This document shows, piece by piece, positions 57,301 through 64,000 of a stretch of DNA of 64,000 bases. Both the position numbers and the translations under genes were made by a program. The notes under the pieces are model-generated. The model did no database searches and had not been told where the DNA came from. It saw only the letters and a list, made by a program, of their open reading frames with translations. This DNA comes from Paenibacillus sp. FSL R5-0623. Lineage in GTDB: Bacteria > Bacillota > Bacilli > Paenibacillales > Paenibacillaceae. Location of the stretch: contig NZ_CP150233.1 of assembly GCF_037974265.1 (NCBI RefSeq), forward strand, positions 5,952,001 to 6,016,000. The letters are read 5' to 3'. Numbering within the stretch: position 1 is the stretch's first letter; each line of letters opens with the position of its first letter.

Positions 57301-59063
57301 TGAGACGATTGACGTCTGGTGCGCTCACGTTCTTCCGATCCCATACGCTCGGCTCCTGTAGGCTTAGGAGCGGGAGCACCGGTATAGACTCCCTCTTGTG
57401 TCTTCAATTGGGTCCACGGTTGTTCCAACAGGTGAATCAGTTGAGCCGTGTCTTCCACAAGCAGGGACAGACGATGTTCATAATGCCCACGACCTGTAGC
57501 TGCCGTATAACAGACATTCGCAACAGGAACTTCACGATTCTCCTTCAGGAAACGCTCATACCGCTGGAGCAATCGAATAAGCGCTTCTTCCGTCTGAGCC
57601 GAACACACAAACAGCTGCTTGCCTAAAGCCTGATCCTCTCCTGGGTCTTGAGCAGTAACGGCTGGAGCCTCCTCAAGCACGACATGACAGTTGGTTCCGC
57701 TGAATCCAAAAGCACTGACACCACATCTGCGCGGGATTCCCTCTTCCGCTTCCCAGGGTCGGAGTTGTGTATTCACATACACTGGCGTTTGCTCAAACCG
57801 GATGTTGCGGTTGGGTTTGGCAAAATGAAGAGACGGCGGCAGCTTCTGATGTTTCAAGGCCATCACTGCTTTGAGCAGCCCGGTTACGCCTGCACATTCA
57901 TATAAATGACCGATATTGGATTTCACAGAGCCAATCGCGCAAAATTGTTTTTTGGCGGTAAACTGTTCAAAAGCATTGGTAATCCCTTTAATCTCAATCG
58001 GGTCTCCCAGCTCCGTCGCTGTACCATGGGCTTCAATATAACGGATGGTCTCAGGGTCAATCCCCGCTTCTTCCCATGCCTTCACGATCGCTTCGGATTG
58101 GGCACGCGGATTCGGTGCAGTCAACCCAATAGAGGTTCCATCCTGATTGGCAGCAGTTCCCTTAATGACGGCGTAGATATGATCCCCATCCTCAATGGCC
58201 CGACTTAACGGTTTCAGAAGAATGGCGGCCACACCTTCACCCACACCTGCCCCATCTGAGGCATCATCAAATGTCCGCGTCTCCCCGTCGGAGGACTCAA
58301 TGCCAAATTGCTCATATTTATTAAAAACAGGGAGCGTATTCACCTTCACCCCACCCGCTATGGCTGCATCACACTCACCACTTCGGATCGACTGACAGGC
58401 CATATGAACAGCAACAAGAGATGATGAACATGCAGTATCCACCACCATGCTGGGGCCTTTCAAATTCAGCAAATAGGATATTCTCCCCGCCAGTACCGCA
58501 GTCACATTGCCCGTTACCGAGATGGAGATGGATTCCGGTTCTACATCGGCGATAATATTGGCATAATTGTCTCGGGTGCTGCTGTAATACCCTACATACA
58601 ATCCCGTATTGCTACCGGATAACTTTGCGCCTCCATAACCTGCATCTTCCACCGCTTCCCATGCCGTCTGGAGAAAAATTCTCTGGTCAGGACTCATCAG
58701 GGCTGCTTCTTTGGGTGTCAGCTTAAAGTAGCGATAATCAAATTTGTCCACTTCATCCAGGTAGGAACCTTTAATAAAGCTCAGCCCATCTTCATCCTGC
58801 TGTTTGAAACGTACATATTTCAGCACATCCTCTTGTCTCGCTTCAGGGAACTCCACAATGGAATTCACTTTGTTCTCGATATTGTTCCAGAACTCCTCCA
58901 CATGATCAGCCATGGGCATATGCGCAGATATGCCGATAATGGCAATATCTTCACGAGTGTTCTTTTTCTGCTGTTTCAACAGCGTAATCATATCAATCGC
59001 CGTTTTTTTGTCGATTTTGCCACCAGATGTATTCTCAATAATGTATTTAAGCAACTGTTCCAA
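51357..59063 (-). CDS. Trans-AT PKS, two KS-KR-ACP modules
   Basis: The 2568-residue protein begins with a docking segment (SGGKIDKKTAIDMITLLK). Module 1: KS Cys near 211 (DTACSSSL, HGTAT, KSNIGH), KR near 898 (LVTGGTSGIG, GDYTAANCYLD), ACP GGNSIM near 1229. Module 2: KS Cys near 1469 (DTACSASL, HGTAT), KR near 2168 (IITGGTGGIG, ADYIAANAYLD), ACP GADSIV near 2488. The C-terminal tail ESGDVTLQQALNNLINL fits the N-terminal segment of the next protein. The start is TTG with AAGGGG upstream. Two beta-hydroxylated units are expected. Confidence 0.92.
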   Translation of the reverse strand: MEQLLKYIIENTSGGKIDKKTAIDMITLLKQQKKNTREDIAIIGISAHMPMADHVEEFWNNIENKVNSIVEFPEARQEDVLKYVRFKQQDEDGLSFIKGSYLDEVDKFDYRYFKLTPKEAALMSPDQRIFLQTAWEAVEDAGYGGAKLSGSNTGLYVGYYSSTRDNYANIIADVEPESISISVTGNVTAVLAGRISYLLNLKGPSMVVDTACSSSLVAVHMACQSIRSGECDAAIAGGVKVNTLPVFNKYEQFGIESSDGETRTFDDASDGAGVGEGVAAILLKPLSRAIEDGDHIYAVIKGTAANQDGTSIGLTAPNPRAQSEAIVKAWEEAGIDPETIRYIEAHGTATELGDPIEIKGITNAFEQFTAKKQFCAIGSVKSNIGHLYECAGVTGLLKAVMALKHQKLPPSLHFAKPNRNIRFEQTPVYVNTQLRPWEAEEGIPRRCGVSAFGFSGTNCHVVLEEAPAVTAQDPGEDQALGKQLFVCSAQTEEALIRLLQRYERFLKENREVPVANVCYTAATGRGHYEHRLSLLVEDTAQLIHLLEQPWTQLKTQEGVYTGAPAPKPTGAERMGSEERERTRRQSSQAQERIKELASSPLVWDESALRELALLYAEGATMDWGQLYQRRQVRKLSLPTYPFEPSRCWIDIQDPTAVSLKDYFHTVRWIEDDGDTTLYTSVPSSSGTVMMIGNGTELEQELSAELEGECKRVVHVRPGNQFRQISENQYEVGGAAPAAYTELLNMFTDGEITEIIYLSMMGNSLYPEDLAAIEARQQEAFYSPVYLIQALMSKGFAEEIHLNLIAEYAGQVTGREERITPHNALLKGLGKVIQQEYGHIRSKFIDVDQSISVKDILKERHINGEAYAVSYREGQRYTETFTEMDLNEHESVPFKVRPGGLYLVTGGTSGIGLEAARFLASSEQVKLAIVGRTLLPAKEEWEDILEAGEDSRGSKMQGILELEALGATVHYYNADLADVAGMTEVIQDITHRYGDIHGVIHGAGIPGDGFIYRKSDEEFQTILGPKVKGTWILEKLTRDQDMDFMVLFSSGISVVGEIGQGDYTAANCYLDSFAAWRTGQGRRTLSIDWVSWKETGMSVEFGINVDGMFKTIPTTDGIAAMEAAMSRQLSRVFIGAMNYGSKHLAALGQFPFRLSDKLEAGVKRSKEIADQGASNRSNRTVPQEKHTGPVDLSGNEGGLYSETEQQVARIYSEILGYQEINIYDNFFDLGGNSIMLIRMHERLNEEFPGKVKIAHLFAHTSIHKLALHVNQGNGTAVKAKAAAPLEQKKPIVEQDEAIAIIGIAAEMPMADTAEQYWDNILNGVDCTTDFPEGRKKDMDAYHQWMNAKLGADKEVQYLQGAFLDDIDQFDYKYFRLSPKEAGLTDPIQRLFMKTSWHAVEDAGYGGRIEGTNTGVYMGFASSLNDSYLKMICDLDPYQYPMSIVGNITAMMPTRIAYPLDLKGPTMVIDTACSASLVATHLACRAIRNGDCEMAIVAGARISLSPLDHDYLKVGIESSDGLTKPFDQEADGSGLGEGGAAVVLKSLSKAIADKDNIYAVIKGSAINQDGASIGITAPNPEAQTDVIVKAWQDAGIDPSTIGYVETHGTATKLGDPIEMDGLTTALRRYTDKHQFVAIGSVKSNIGHLFEAAGVGSLVKAAMALKHRVLPPTLHFDKPNSSISFQDSPLYVNTKSRPWDGNGEPLRCGVSAFGFSGTNCHLVLEEPPVIQERKITRDVEVFTLSAKSRKSLLALVDNYIRFISERQQELSLKNICYTANTGRWHHVYRIAFGVTDTSDLLMKLRLLATSGLESIGEHQLYYGVHKVVTEKIEGKDHELTGQEKSILKQEGRDCLSRYMESPDPGLLHELCRLYTTGSEVDWSLMYREEEIRKISLPLYPYDNTRCWVDLPEQSSVYAQASTRSVPEAYELVWQQKEIAKEDSDQLIEASHGTTLVLLDGSDYAAEIAARMEQSGMQVYTVLQADVLQSDPDSRNLEQVEVYQRVLQQAGLDQLSRVVYLNGVGSDEHAASVSSDMESLESVLDERVYGFFRFIRALLSSSLSQPMELVLVSREVNYITGTERIKPYLASAFGMGRVVGKENIQVHCRCIDMDENSSLEHLLQEIGTTSSYYEVAYRNGTRYVQEFRALNESAPAEDAFIFDNDGVYIITGGTGGIGLETARYLASDAPVNLALISRTPMPAREEWDAIVAEQSRFKVIHQITVIRELESRGHQVSCHAADVSDLDAMRVVLDQLRATFGKIKGVVHGAGVGSSEMITSRSQAGFTEVFSPKVHGTWVLDQLTEQDHLDFMVLYSSIASVFSAPGQADYIAANAYLDAYADYRSMMGKRTLTVQWSTWKETGMSAEHGFAVDTLFKAMPTEQAMNQLSLVMRQSSVRRVLIGQIHYEGQLISALAKSPFDLSSAIRVQLDQRMKQMANKHLRVSSSEEREGEVVLTGKSDASYTPTEKALASICRTMLGFHEINVGDSFFEMGADSIVLIQVQARIDQQFPGLTKVTDLFANSNISRLARFMDEKATSKPQDMEQDLKRVIDQMESGDVTLQQALNNLINL

Positions 59064-59082
59064 TGTATCGTCCCCTTACATA

Positions 59083-62000
59083 TCAGATATGTTTTAATCC
59101 TTTGAGCATATCCTCCATGCTGATCTTGCCATCTTCCAACTGATCAAAAAGAGAATGGACTTCCTCGTCCAGCGCAATTGCACCACCTACAGGCTCCTCT
59201 ACCTGTTTCTTCTCCCGTTTGTGGCCCTTTTTATCAGCGAGATATCCACCCAATCGGTGCACAGACGGATGTTCGAACAGATCTGCAACAACGAGCACCC
59301 CCGGGTACTGACGGTCAAGTTGTGCATACATTTGTTTCACCAGAATCGAGTCAGCTCCAAGTTCGAAGAAACTGTCATGGATATCAATTTCATTAAAGCC
59401 CAGAATCGCTTGGCACACTTCGGCAACCTTTCTCTCCCATGGTGTGTATTCTCCGTCATCCGCACCATTCAGCACGGTATCCTGCCGGGCTACACTTTGC
59501 GGGGTCACTGGCGCTGGCGCCTTCGGTGATGAAGTTCTCTGTAGACGTGAATCAATCCAGCTCTCCACTTGAGGAGAAAGTCTAAACGGATAGTTGCGAA
59601 TCATCTTCAACATGCCACGGTCTGTCGACATCTGTCCTATCAATACACGTTCAATCTGACGTCCTTCCACCTGATCCAGCCAAGTCAGAGCCTCTTTATT
59701 GGTCATGGCTTTGAAAAGGGTGTCTACTCCGTAGCCCGTTGCGGCAGCTGCGCCTGTTTCTTTCCAGGTTGACCAGTTGACCGTCATCGTTCCGTCCATC
59801 TCTTGGTTGCGATAGGCTGCGTAAGCATCCTGATACGCATTGGCAGCAACATAATCGGCCTGTCCCGGTCCGCTAAATAACGTTGCAATGGATGAAAACA
59901 TCACAAAAAAGTCTGGATTGTCCTCTCTGGTGAGTTGATCCACGACCTGGGTTCCTTGCACTTTAGGGCATAATACACGTTCAGCTTCTTCTATCGTTCT
60001 ATCCTTAAGTGGATGATCTCCACCTACAGCGACCCCTGCTCCATGAATGACACCTGCAATGCGAACGTATTTCTGACGTAATTCACTCAAAATCATTCGC
60101 ATGGAAGCTTCATCTGAAATGTCTGCTTGGTAAGGAAGAACTGTCGCACCAGCAGCTTCCATTTGTTGCACAGATCGGATTTTCTGAGCTAACACTTCGT
60201 TGGAATGTGTAGCAACAATGCTATCCCACTCTTCTCGTGCGGGAAGCGAAGTTCTGTTCACCAGTGCGAGTGTAATTCCCGGGTATCGCTCCGCGAGTTG
60301 TAATCCAAGCTCCAGCCCAATGCCGCCCAGTCCGCCAGTAATGAGATACAATCCGTCATTGCGAATGTTGTAGTTCCATTTAGGATACGCACTCGGGTCC
60401 AGCGCTCCAAACTGCTGAATGTAACGCGTACCTGCACGATAAGCTACACCATAATCATCACTTTCATGATCCAGTTCAGCCACAATATCCTGGAGTGAAG
60501 TCTCAGCGTCCACTTGGATGGATCGGCATTGCAGGCGCGCATCTTCTTTTCGTCCAGCCAAACCCAGACCAAACATCAGGGCAGCCTGAGGAAATACATT
60601 TTCCTCAGTCCCAGTGATGGAATGGATTGGATTCGTCAACAACACCAGGTCAACAGGCTCCAGCGATTGGGCACCTATCATCTCCTGAAGGAGATAGAAG
60701 AATGGATGAAAGGACTGATCCTGTTGAAGATAGATAATCCGGGTGATCGTCAATTTTTCCAAATGAGCCCACAATTGTTCCATGCTCTCACGATGGTCTG
60801 AAATGACATACTTCTCGGAAGATACTTGAAGGAACGAAGGTCCATCAAACACTTCAATAACCTGATGCCCTTGCTGCTGTAGTGTCTTACGAAGAGATAG
60901 ATCTTCTCTTTTTTCCTCTCTTTTTTCGTCCATAAAAATAACGATATGACCTTCCGATAACTTCCGATCGGAATTACGTTCCGGTTCAGGAACCCAACCC
61001 AACTCATAATGGTGAATGTTCTCCATAGCGCTGGCATCCGTCTTGGTTTGGGACGTTGGAGCAGATAGCTCAATCCAGCAGCGATGAGCTTCAAATGGAT
61101 ACGTCGGGATGCTGATTCGGCGAACATCCTCACCTGAATACAGGCTTGGCCAGCTTACCTCCCCACCCCCAAGATAGGTTTCACAATGAGCGTTTAAATG
61201 TAGCTGACTGGACTCCGGGACTCGCTCTCGAATGGATTCCAATCCGCCTTCTTCAAGTTCGGCCAGTTGGGCGAGCAAATCCTCTTTGCTGGAAGCAATC
61301 CGTACCAGACGGTGTTCATAATGGGTTCGGGAGGTGCCTGCCGTGTAACATATATCAGCTAACGTGTCATCGGTTGTTTTCAGATATTTCGTATATTTGG
61401 ATATATATTGTTGCAGGGCTTGAAGCGTCTTGGCTGAAAGAGGGAAGAGGTACTCCCGCGTCTCAGTCTCGCTGTTGGTTTCCATTGCACCCGCCTGCTC
61501 CAGAATGAGATGGCAATTGGTTCCGCTGAATCCAAATGCACTGACACCCATTCGTACAGGTTCACCCTCAGCAGGCCAGATTCGGTTACGTGTATTTACA
61601 TACACAGGCGTTCCACTAAAATCAATATTGCGATTCGGGCGATCGAAATGCTGCACCGCAGGTAAAATTCCTTTTTTTAAGGACAATACGGATTTAACAA
61701 GTCCTGTAATCCCAGCACTTTCATACAAATGTCCGATATTGGACTTCACCGAACCGATCGCACAAAATTGCCTCTTATCGGTATATTGCTCAAATGCTCC
61801 CTTAATGCCATCGATTTCAATCGGATCTCCCAAGACAGTCCCGGTTCCATGGGTTTCAATATAAGCGATACTTTCCGGATCGACCCCCGCAGCTTTCCAC
61901 GCCTTCACAATGACCTCACTCTGGGCTCTGGCATTCGGCGCCGTAATCCCCATGGAGTTCCCGTCCTGGTTAATGGCACTGCCCTTGATGACTGCATACA

Positions 62001-62886
62001 CCTGGTCCTTGTCCTTGATAGCATCCTGAAGTGGTTTCAGCATAATGACTGCCGCACCTTCACCTATTCCGGAACCATCTGAGCTATCATCAAAGGGGCG
62101 TGTCATGCCATTCGATGATTCAATGCCCATTCGGTAGTAATCCTTGTCCAGAGGAAGCACGTTGAGTTTTACGCCTCCTGCCAGCGCCATGTCACACTCA
62201 CCCAAACGAATGGCATTACAAGCATGATGCACTGCAACCAGAGATGAAGAACAGGCAGTGTCCACCACCATACTCGGTCCTCTTAGATCAAGAAGGTATG
62301 ATAAACGGCTAGGTAAAATGCAGGATAGATTGCCTGTGACCGAGATCGGCAGAGACTGTGGCTCCACATCATGAATCATCTCTTTATACCGATAACCTTC
62401 CAGATCGGATACCAGTCCAACGTATACTCCTGTATTGCTTCCCGCCAGCTTCTCACTGGTATATCCTCCATCTTCAAAAGCGGCCCAAGCTGTCTCCATA
62501 AAGATACGTTGAGCCGGATTCATTAAACTGGCTTCCTTTGGGGTAAATCGAAAAAAGGGATAATCAAAGGTATCGATATGTTCCAGATAAGAGCCATCCA
62601 AGTATTTGGTGTCTTCACCAGGGTTCATTTTACGAGAGATGTAATTATCGGCATCCTGGCGTCGCTGCTCCGGCAGGTCCCTCGTACAATCCAGACCATA
62701 CAACAAGTTATTCCAGAATTGCTCCGCATCATCTGCCAAGGGCATACGAACACTGAGCCCAACGATCGCGATATCACCCGGACGGATAGTAGCTGGAGTT
62801 GCCACTGGAGGCAGCTGACTAGACGACTCTGTCTGAGCTGTGTCACGAATACCCAGTTCACTGAAATCCATCAGTTTGTTTTTCAT
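59083..62886 (-). CDS. Trans-AT PKS, one KS-KR-ACP module
   Basis: The protein is about 1267 residues: KS with Cys near 210 (DTACSSSL), HGTGT and KSNIGH; KR near 845 (LITGGLGGIG, ADYVAANAYQD); ACP GADSIL near 1175; and a C-terminal docking tail (LEDGKISMEDMLKGLKHI). The N-terminus lacks the docking helices of the other three proteins and begins almost directly with the KS, in keeping with being first in the visible chain. The ATG at 62886 follows AAAGGGGAT; the longer frame to 62925 would overlap the previous gene. Chain entry is probably from the ACP-containing protein encoded just upstream. Confidence 0.92.
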   Translation of the reverse strand: MKNKLMDFSELGIRDTAQTESSSQLPPVATPATIRPGDIAIVGLSVRMPLADDAEQFWNNLLYGLDCTRDLPEQRRQDADNYISRKMNPGEDTKYLDGSYLEHIDTFDYPFFRFTPKEASLMNPAQRIFMETAWAAFEDGGYTSEKLAGSNTGVYVGLVSDLEGYRYKEMIHDVEPQSLPISVTGNLSCILPSRLSYLLDLRGPSMVVDTACSSSLVAVHHACNAIRLGECDMALAGGVKLNVLPLDKDYYRMGIESSNGMTRPFDDSSDGSGIGEGAAVIMLKPLQDAIKDKDQVYAVIKGSAINQDGNSMGITAPNARAQSEVIVKAWKAAGVDPESIAYIETHGTGTVLGDPIEIDGIKGAFEQYTDKRQFCAIGSVKSNIGHLYESAGITGLVKSVLSLKKGILPAVQHFDRPNRNIDFSGTPVYVNTRNRIWPAEGEPVRMGVSAFGFSGTNCHLILEQAGAMETNSETETREYLFPLSAKTLQALQQYISKYTKYLKTTDDTLADICYTAGTSRTHYEHRLVRIASSKEDLLAQLAELEEGGLESIRERVPESSQLHLNAHCETYLGGGEVSWPSLYSGEDVRRISIPTYPFEAHRCWIELSAPTSQTKTDASAMENIHHYELGWVPEPERNSDRKLSEGHIVIFMDEKREEKREDLSLRKTLQQQGHQVIEVFDGPSFLQVSSEKYVISDHRESMEQLWAHLEKLTITRIIYLQQDQSFHPFFYLLQEMIGAQSLEPVDLVLLTNPIHSITGTEENVFPQAALMFGLGLAGRKEDARLQCRSIQVDAETSLQDIVAELDHESDDYGVAYRAGTRYIQQFGALDPSAYPKWNYNIRNDGLYLITGGLGGIGLELGLQLAERYPGITLALVNRTSLPAREEWDSIVATHSNEVLAQKIRSVQQMEAAGATVLPYQADISDEASMRMILSELRQKYVRIAGVIHGAGVAVGGDHPLKDRTIEEAERVLCPKVQGTQVVDQLTREDNPDFFVMFSSIATLFSGPGQADYVAANAYQDAYAAYRNQEMDGTMTVNWSTWKETGAAAATGYGVDTLFKAMTNKEALTWLDQVEGRQIERVLIGQMSTDRGMLKMIRNYPFRLSPQVESWIDSRLQRTSSPKAPAPVTPQSVARQDTVLNGADDGEYTPWERKVAEVCQAILGFNEIDIHDSFFELGADSILVKQMYAQLDRQYPGVLVVADLFEHPSVHRLGGYLADKKGHKREKKQVEEPVGGAIALDEEVHSLFDQLEDGKISMEDMLKGLKHI

Positions 62887-62890
62887 TGTT

Positions 62891-63760
62891 TTATCCCCTT
62901 TCAGCCGCTGAGCGGAGACTTTCAATCACTTTGACAAGCATTTGATCATAGGTTCTGAAAAAAAGGTTCCATTGAACCGTATTCATTCCGGGTTTACAAT
63001 ACAGCGTTACCACCATATTTCGTTTTTCATTCTGAATTTCACAGATGACATCAAACAGTTCCTCCAGCGCCCCCCTGCCTCCACTGACATAATCTGCCTC
63101 GTAAAATAGCGGACGGATGGCGTCATGCTGTGATTTCATCCCTGCTCTAACCAGATCCTGGATATGATGACCAGGCTGTTCGTCTGCTGTATGTAAAGCT
63201 TGTTTAGCTAGGGCAAACAACTCATTGAAATCCTGCACCTCTTGCACATCTAGCGGAATGGAACTGATATGATTCATCCGATAAATCAGTGTATAGACCG
63301 TGAGTTGCGGCTGATTGCCAATCTCCGTCAACAGATATGCAAACAAAGACCATAACCATTCTACAGGCGTGCAGCCCGCCGTTTTGGACAAGTTCCTGAT
63401 TTCATTAAAGCGATCCTTCTCGATCCGGAATTCATACCGATGGTCTTGAAGGGCCTGTCCACCATTCTGCATGTAATCCAATGGAACAGGGTATGCTTCC
63501 AGTTCCATGCCTTCCTGGTCTGCGATGAATTTGGCAAGTCTGGAGATCGTAGGATAGGCAAACATATTGGTTAACGTAATTTGGGCTGGATATAATTTTT
63601 CAAGTTGATTATAGACCTGAGCAAGAAGCAGAGAATCACTCCCTAAGTCAAAAAAATTAATCGTGGTTGTGACTCCTGCATCAGCTCCCAGCACAACATG
63701 AAATACGTCCAGAATAGTTGTCTCTAGCTGTTCAATTGAAGTAATCTGCCGTTGATTCAT
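62891..63760 (-). CDS. ACP fused to the C-terminal half of a condensation domain
   Basis: Residues about 8-85 form a carrier domain with FFDLGSDSLLLAQVYNQL (attachment Ser near 43) and NMFAYPTISRLAKFI. Residues about 100-289 (RIEKDRFNEIRNLSKTAGCTPVEW, later LYCKPGMNTVQWNLFF) resemble the C-terminal lobe of NRPS condensation domains, as does the N-terminus of the NRPS at 29694. No HHxxxDG exists, so it is not a stand-alone condensing enzyme. It may dock to a partner, or be a non-catalytic platform that carries the starter. The ATG at 63760 follows GGAGGTGAGG; a GTG at 63772 is inside that site. Confidence 0.72.
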   Translation of the reverse strand: MNQRQITSIEQLETTILDVFHVVLGADAGVTTTINFFDLGSDSLLLAQVYNQLEKLYPAQITLTNMFAYPTISRLAKFIADQEGMELEAYPVPLDYMQNGGQALQDHRYEFRIEKDRFNEIRNLSKTAGCTPVEWLWSLFAYLLTEIGNQPQLTVYTLIYRMNHISSIPLDVQEVQDFNELFALAKQALHTADEQPGHHIQDLVRAGMKSQHDAIRPLFYEADYVSGGRGALEELFDVICEIQNEKRNMVVTLYCKPGMNTVQWNLFFRTYDQMLVKVIESLRSAAERG

Positions 63761-63785
63761 TGGACACCTCACCTCCGTATAGGAT

Positions 63786-64000
63786 CTACTCCATATAACT
63801 TGTTAATGTCTGATTGATCATGCTAGTCACCCGATGCATACTGCCTTCAAATAAATAAAAATGCCCCCCTTTGTATATCCGGGCGGCACTTCCTTGTTCC
63901 GTATAACCTCTCCAACGTTCTGCACAATCCAGAATGTAACCTTCATCCTCTGCTCCGTTCAGTATCGTGATATCACATTGCAGCTTATAAGGCTTCTCTT
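63786..64000 (-). CDS. Type II thioesterase, C-terminal part (cut by the window edge)
   Basis: Reading the minus strand from the edge gives 70 codons to a TAG at 63786-63788. The peptide contains PYKLQCDITILNGAEDEG, then ERWRGYTEQGS and KGGHFYLFEG. These are the loop bearing the catalytic Asp and the GGHF(F/Y)L block bearing the catalytic His of RifR/TEII alpha/beta hydrolases. Such enzymes remove stalled or wrong acyl groups from carrier proteins. The nucleophile Ser lies outside. It is 25 bases upstream of the ACP-half-condensation gene and in the same operon. Confidence 0.88.
   Translation of the reverse strand, partial: EKPYKLQCDITILNGAEDEGYILDCAERWRGYTEQGSAARIYKGGHFYLFEGSMHRVTSMINQTLTSYME

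Noticed and set aside
38205..62886. Dehydratase, enoylreductase or methyltransferase domains within the PKS modules
   Set aside because: The regions between KS and KR show only the linker and KR structural part; no HxxxGxxxxP, NADPH-ER or SAM-binding motif was found.

Overview
The window looks like a chromosomal segment of a Paenibacillus-type, low-to-mid G+C, endospore-forming Firmicute. Supporting signs are a Spo0E-family phosphatase, a small WXG100/ESX-like locus, Cu-amine-oxidase 'stalk' domain proteins, and a YesM/YesN two-component pair beside an LplABC-type sugar ABC transporter. Purine-rich Gram-positive ribosome binding sites precede most genes, often with GTG or TTG starts. No RNA genes, insertion sequences or CRISPR arrays were seen, and no gene-free stretch exceeds about 300 bases.

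Layout: (1) 1-10.5 kb is ordinary accessory chromosome: a secreted tandem-repeat stalk protein, a WXG100 locus (1521-4742), a second secreted stalk protein, a protein with a formylglycine-generating-enzyme-like signature, an unrecognised 571-residue protein and a small orphan protein. (2) 10.6-17.9 kb is a carbohydrate uptake system: lipoprotein, response regulator and histidine kinase on the minus strand, two permeases divergently on the plus strand. (3) 17.9-23.8 kb is a transition: a Spo0E-like protein, two BtrH-like proteins below a frameshifted WYL regulator, a zinc-ribbon protein, and a divergent ArsR regulator/MFS pump pair. (4) 23.8-64 kb is one closely packed minus-strand biosynthetic operon that continues past the right edge.

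The operon encodes a trans-AT polyketide/non-ribosomal peptide hybrid. In transcription order it holds: a type II thioesterase (cut by the edge); an ACP fused to half a condensation domain; PKS proteins with 1, 2, 1 and 2 modules; a hydroxyacyl-CoA dehydrogenase, ACP, acyl-CoA dehydrogenase and FkbH protein; a discrete acyltransferase; an adenylation-PCP protein with a BtrH-like C-terminus; a free ACP; a small membrane protein; two half-size ABC exporters; a beta-sandwich-like protein; and a BtrH-like protein. Every PKS module is KS-KR-ACP, with no AT, DH, ER or methyltransferase domain seen, so a polyhydroxylated chain of about six extensions is expected from this part. The FkbH/ACP/dehydrogenase set without an O-methyltransferase in view resembles the hydroxymalonyl-ACP set of zwittermicin A. 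The chain should pass through the terminal condensation domain to one amino acid on the A-PCP protein. The BtrH-like domain there (BtrH is the acyltransferase that moves an acyl chain from an ACP to an aminoglycoside amine in butirosin) is a plausible off-loading or transfer domain. I cannot name the product; the combination looks unusual and may be undescribed.
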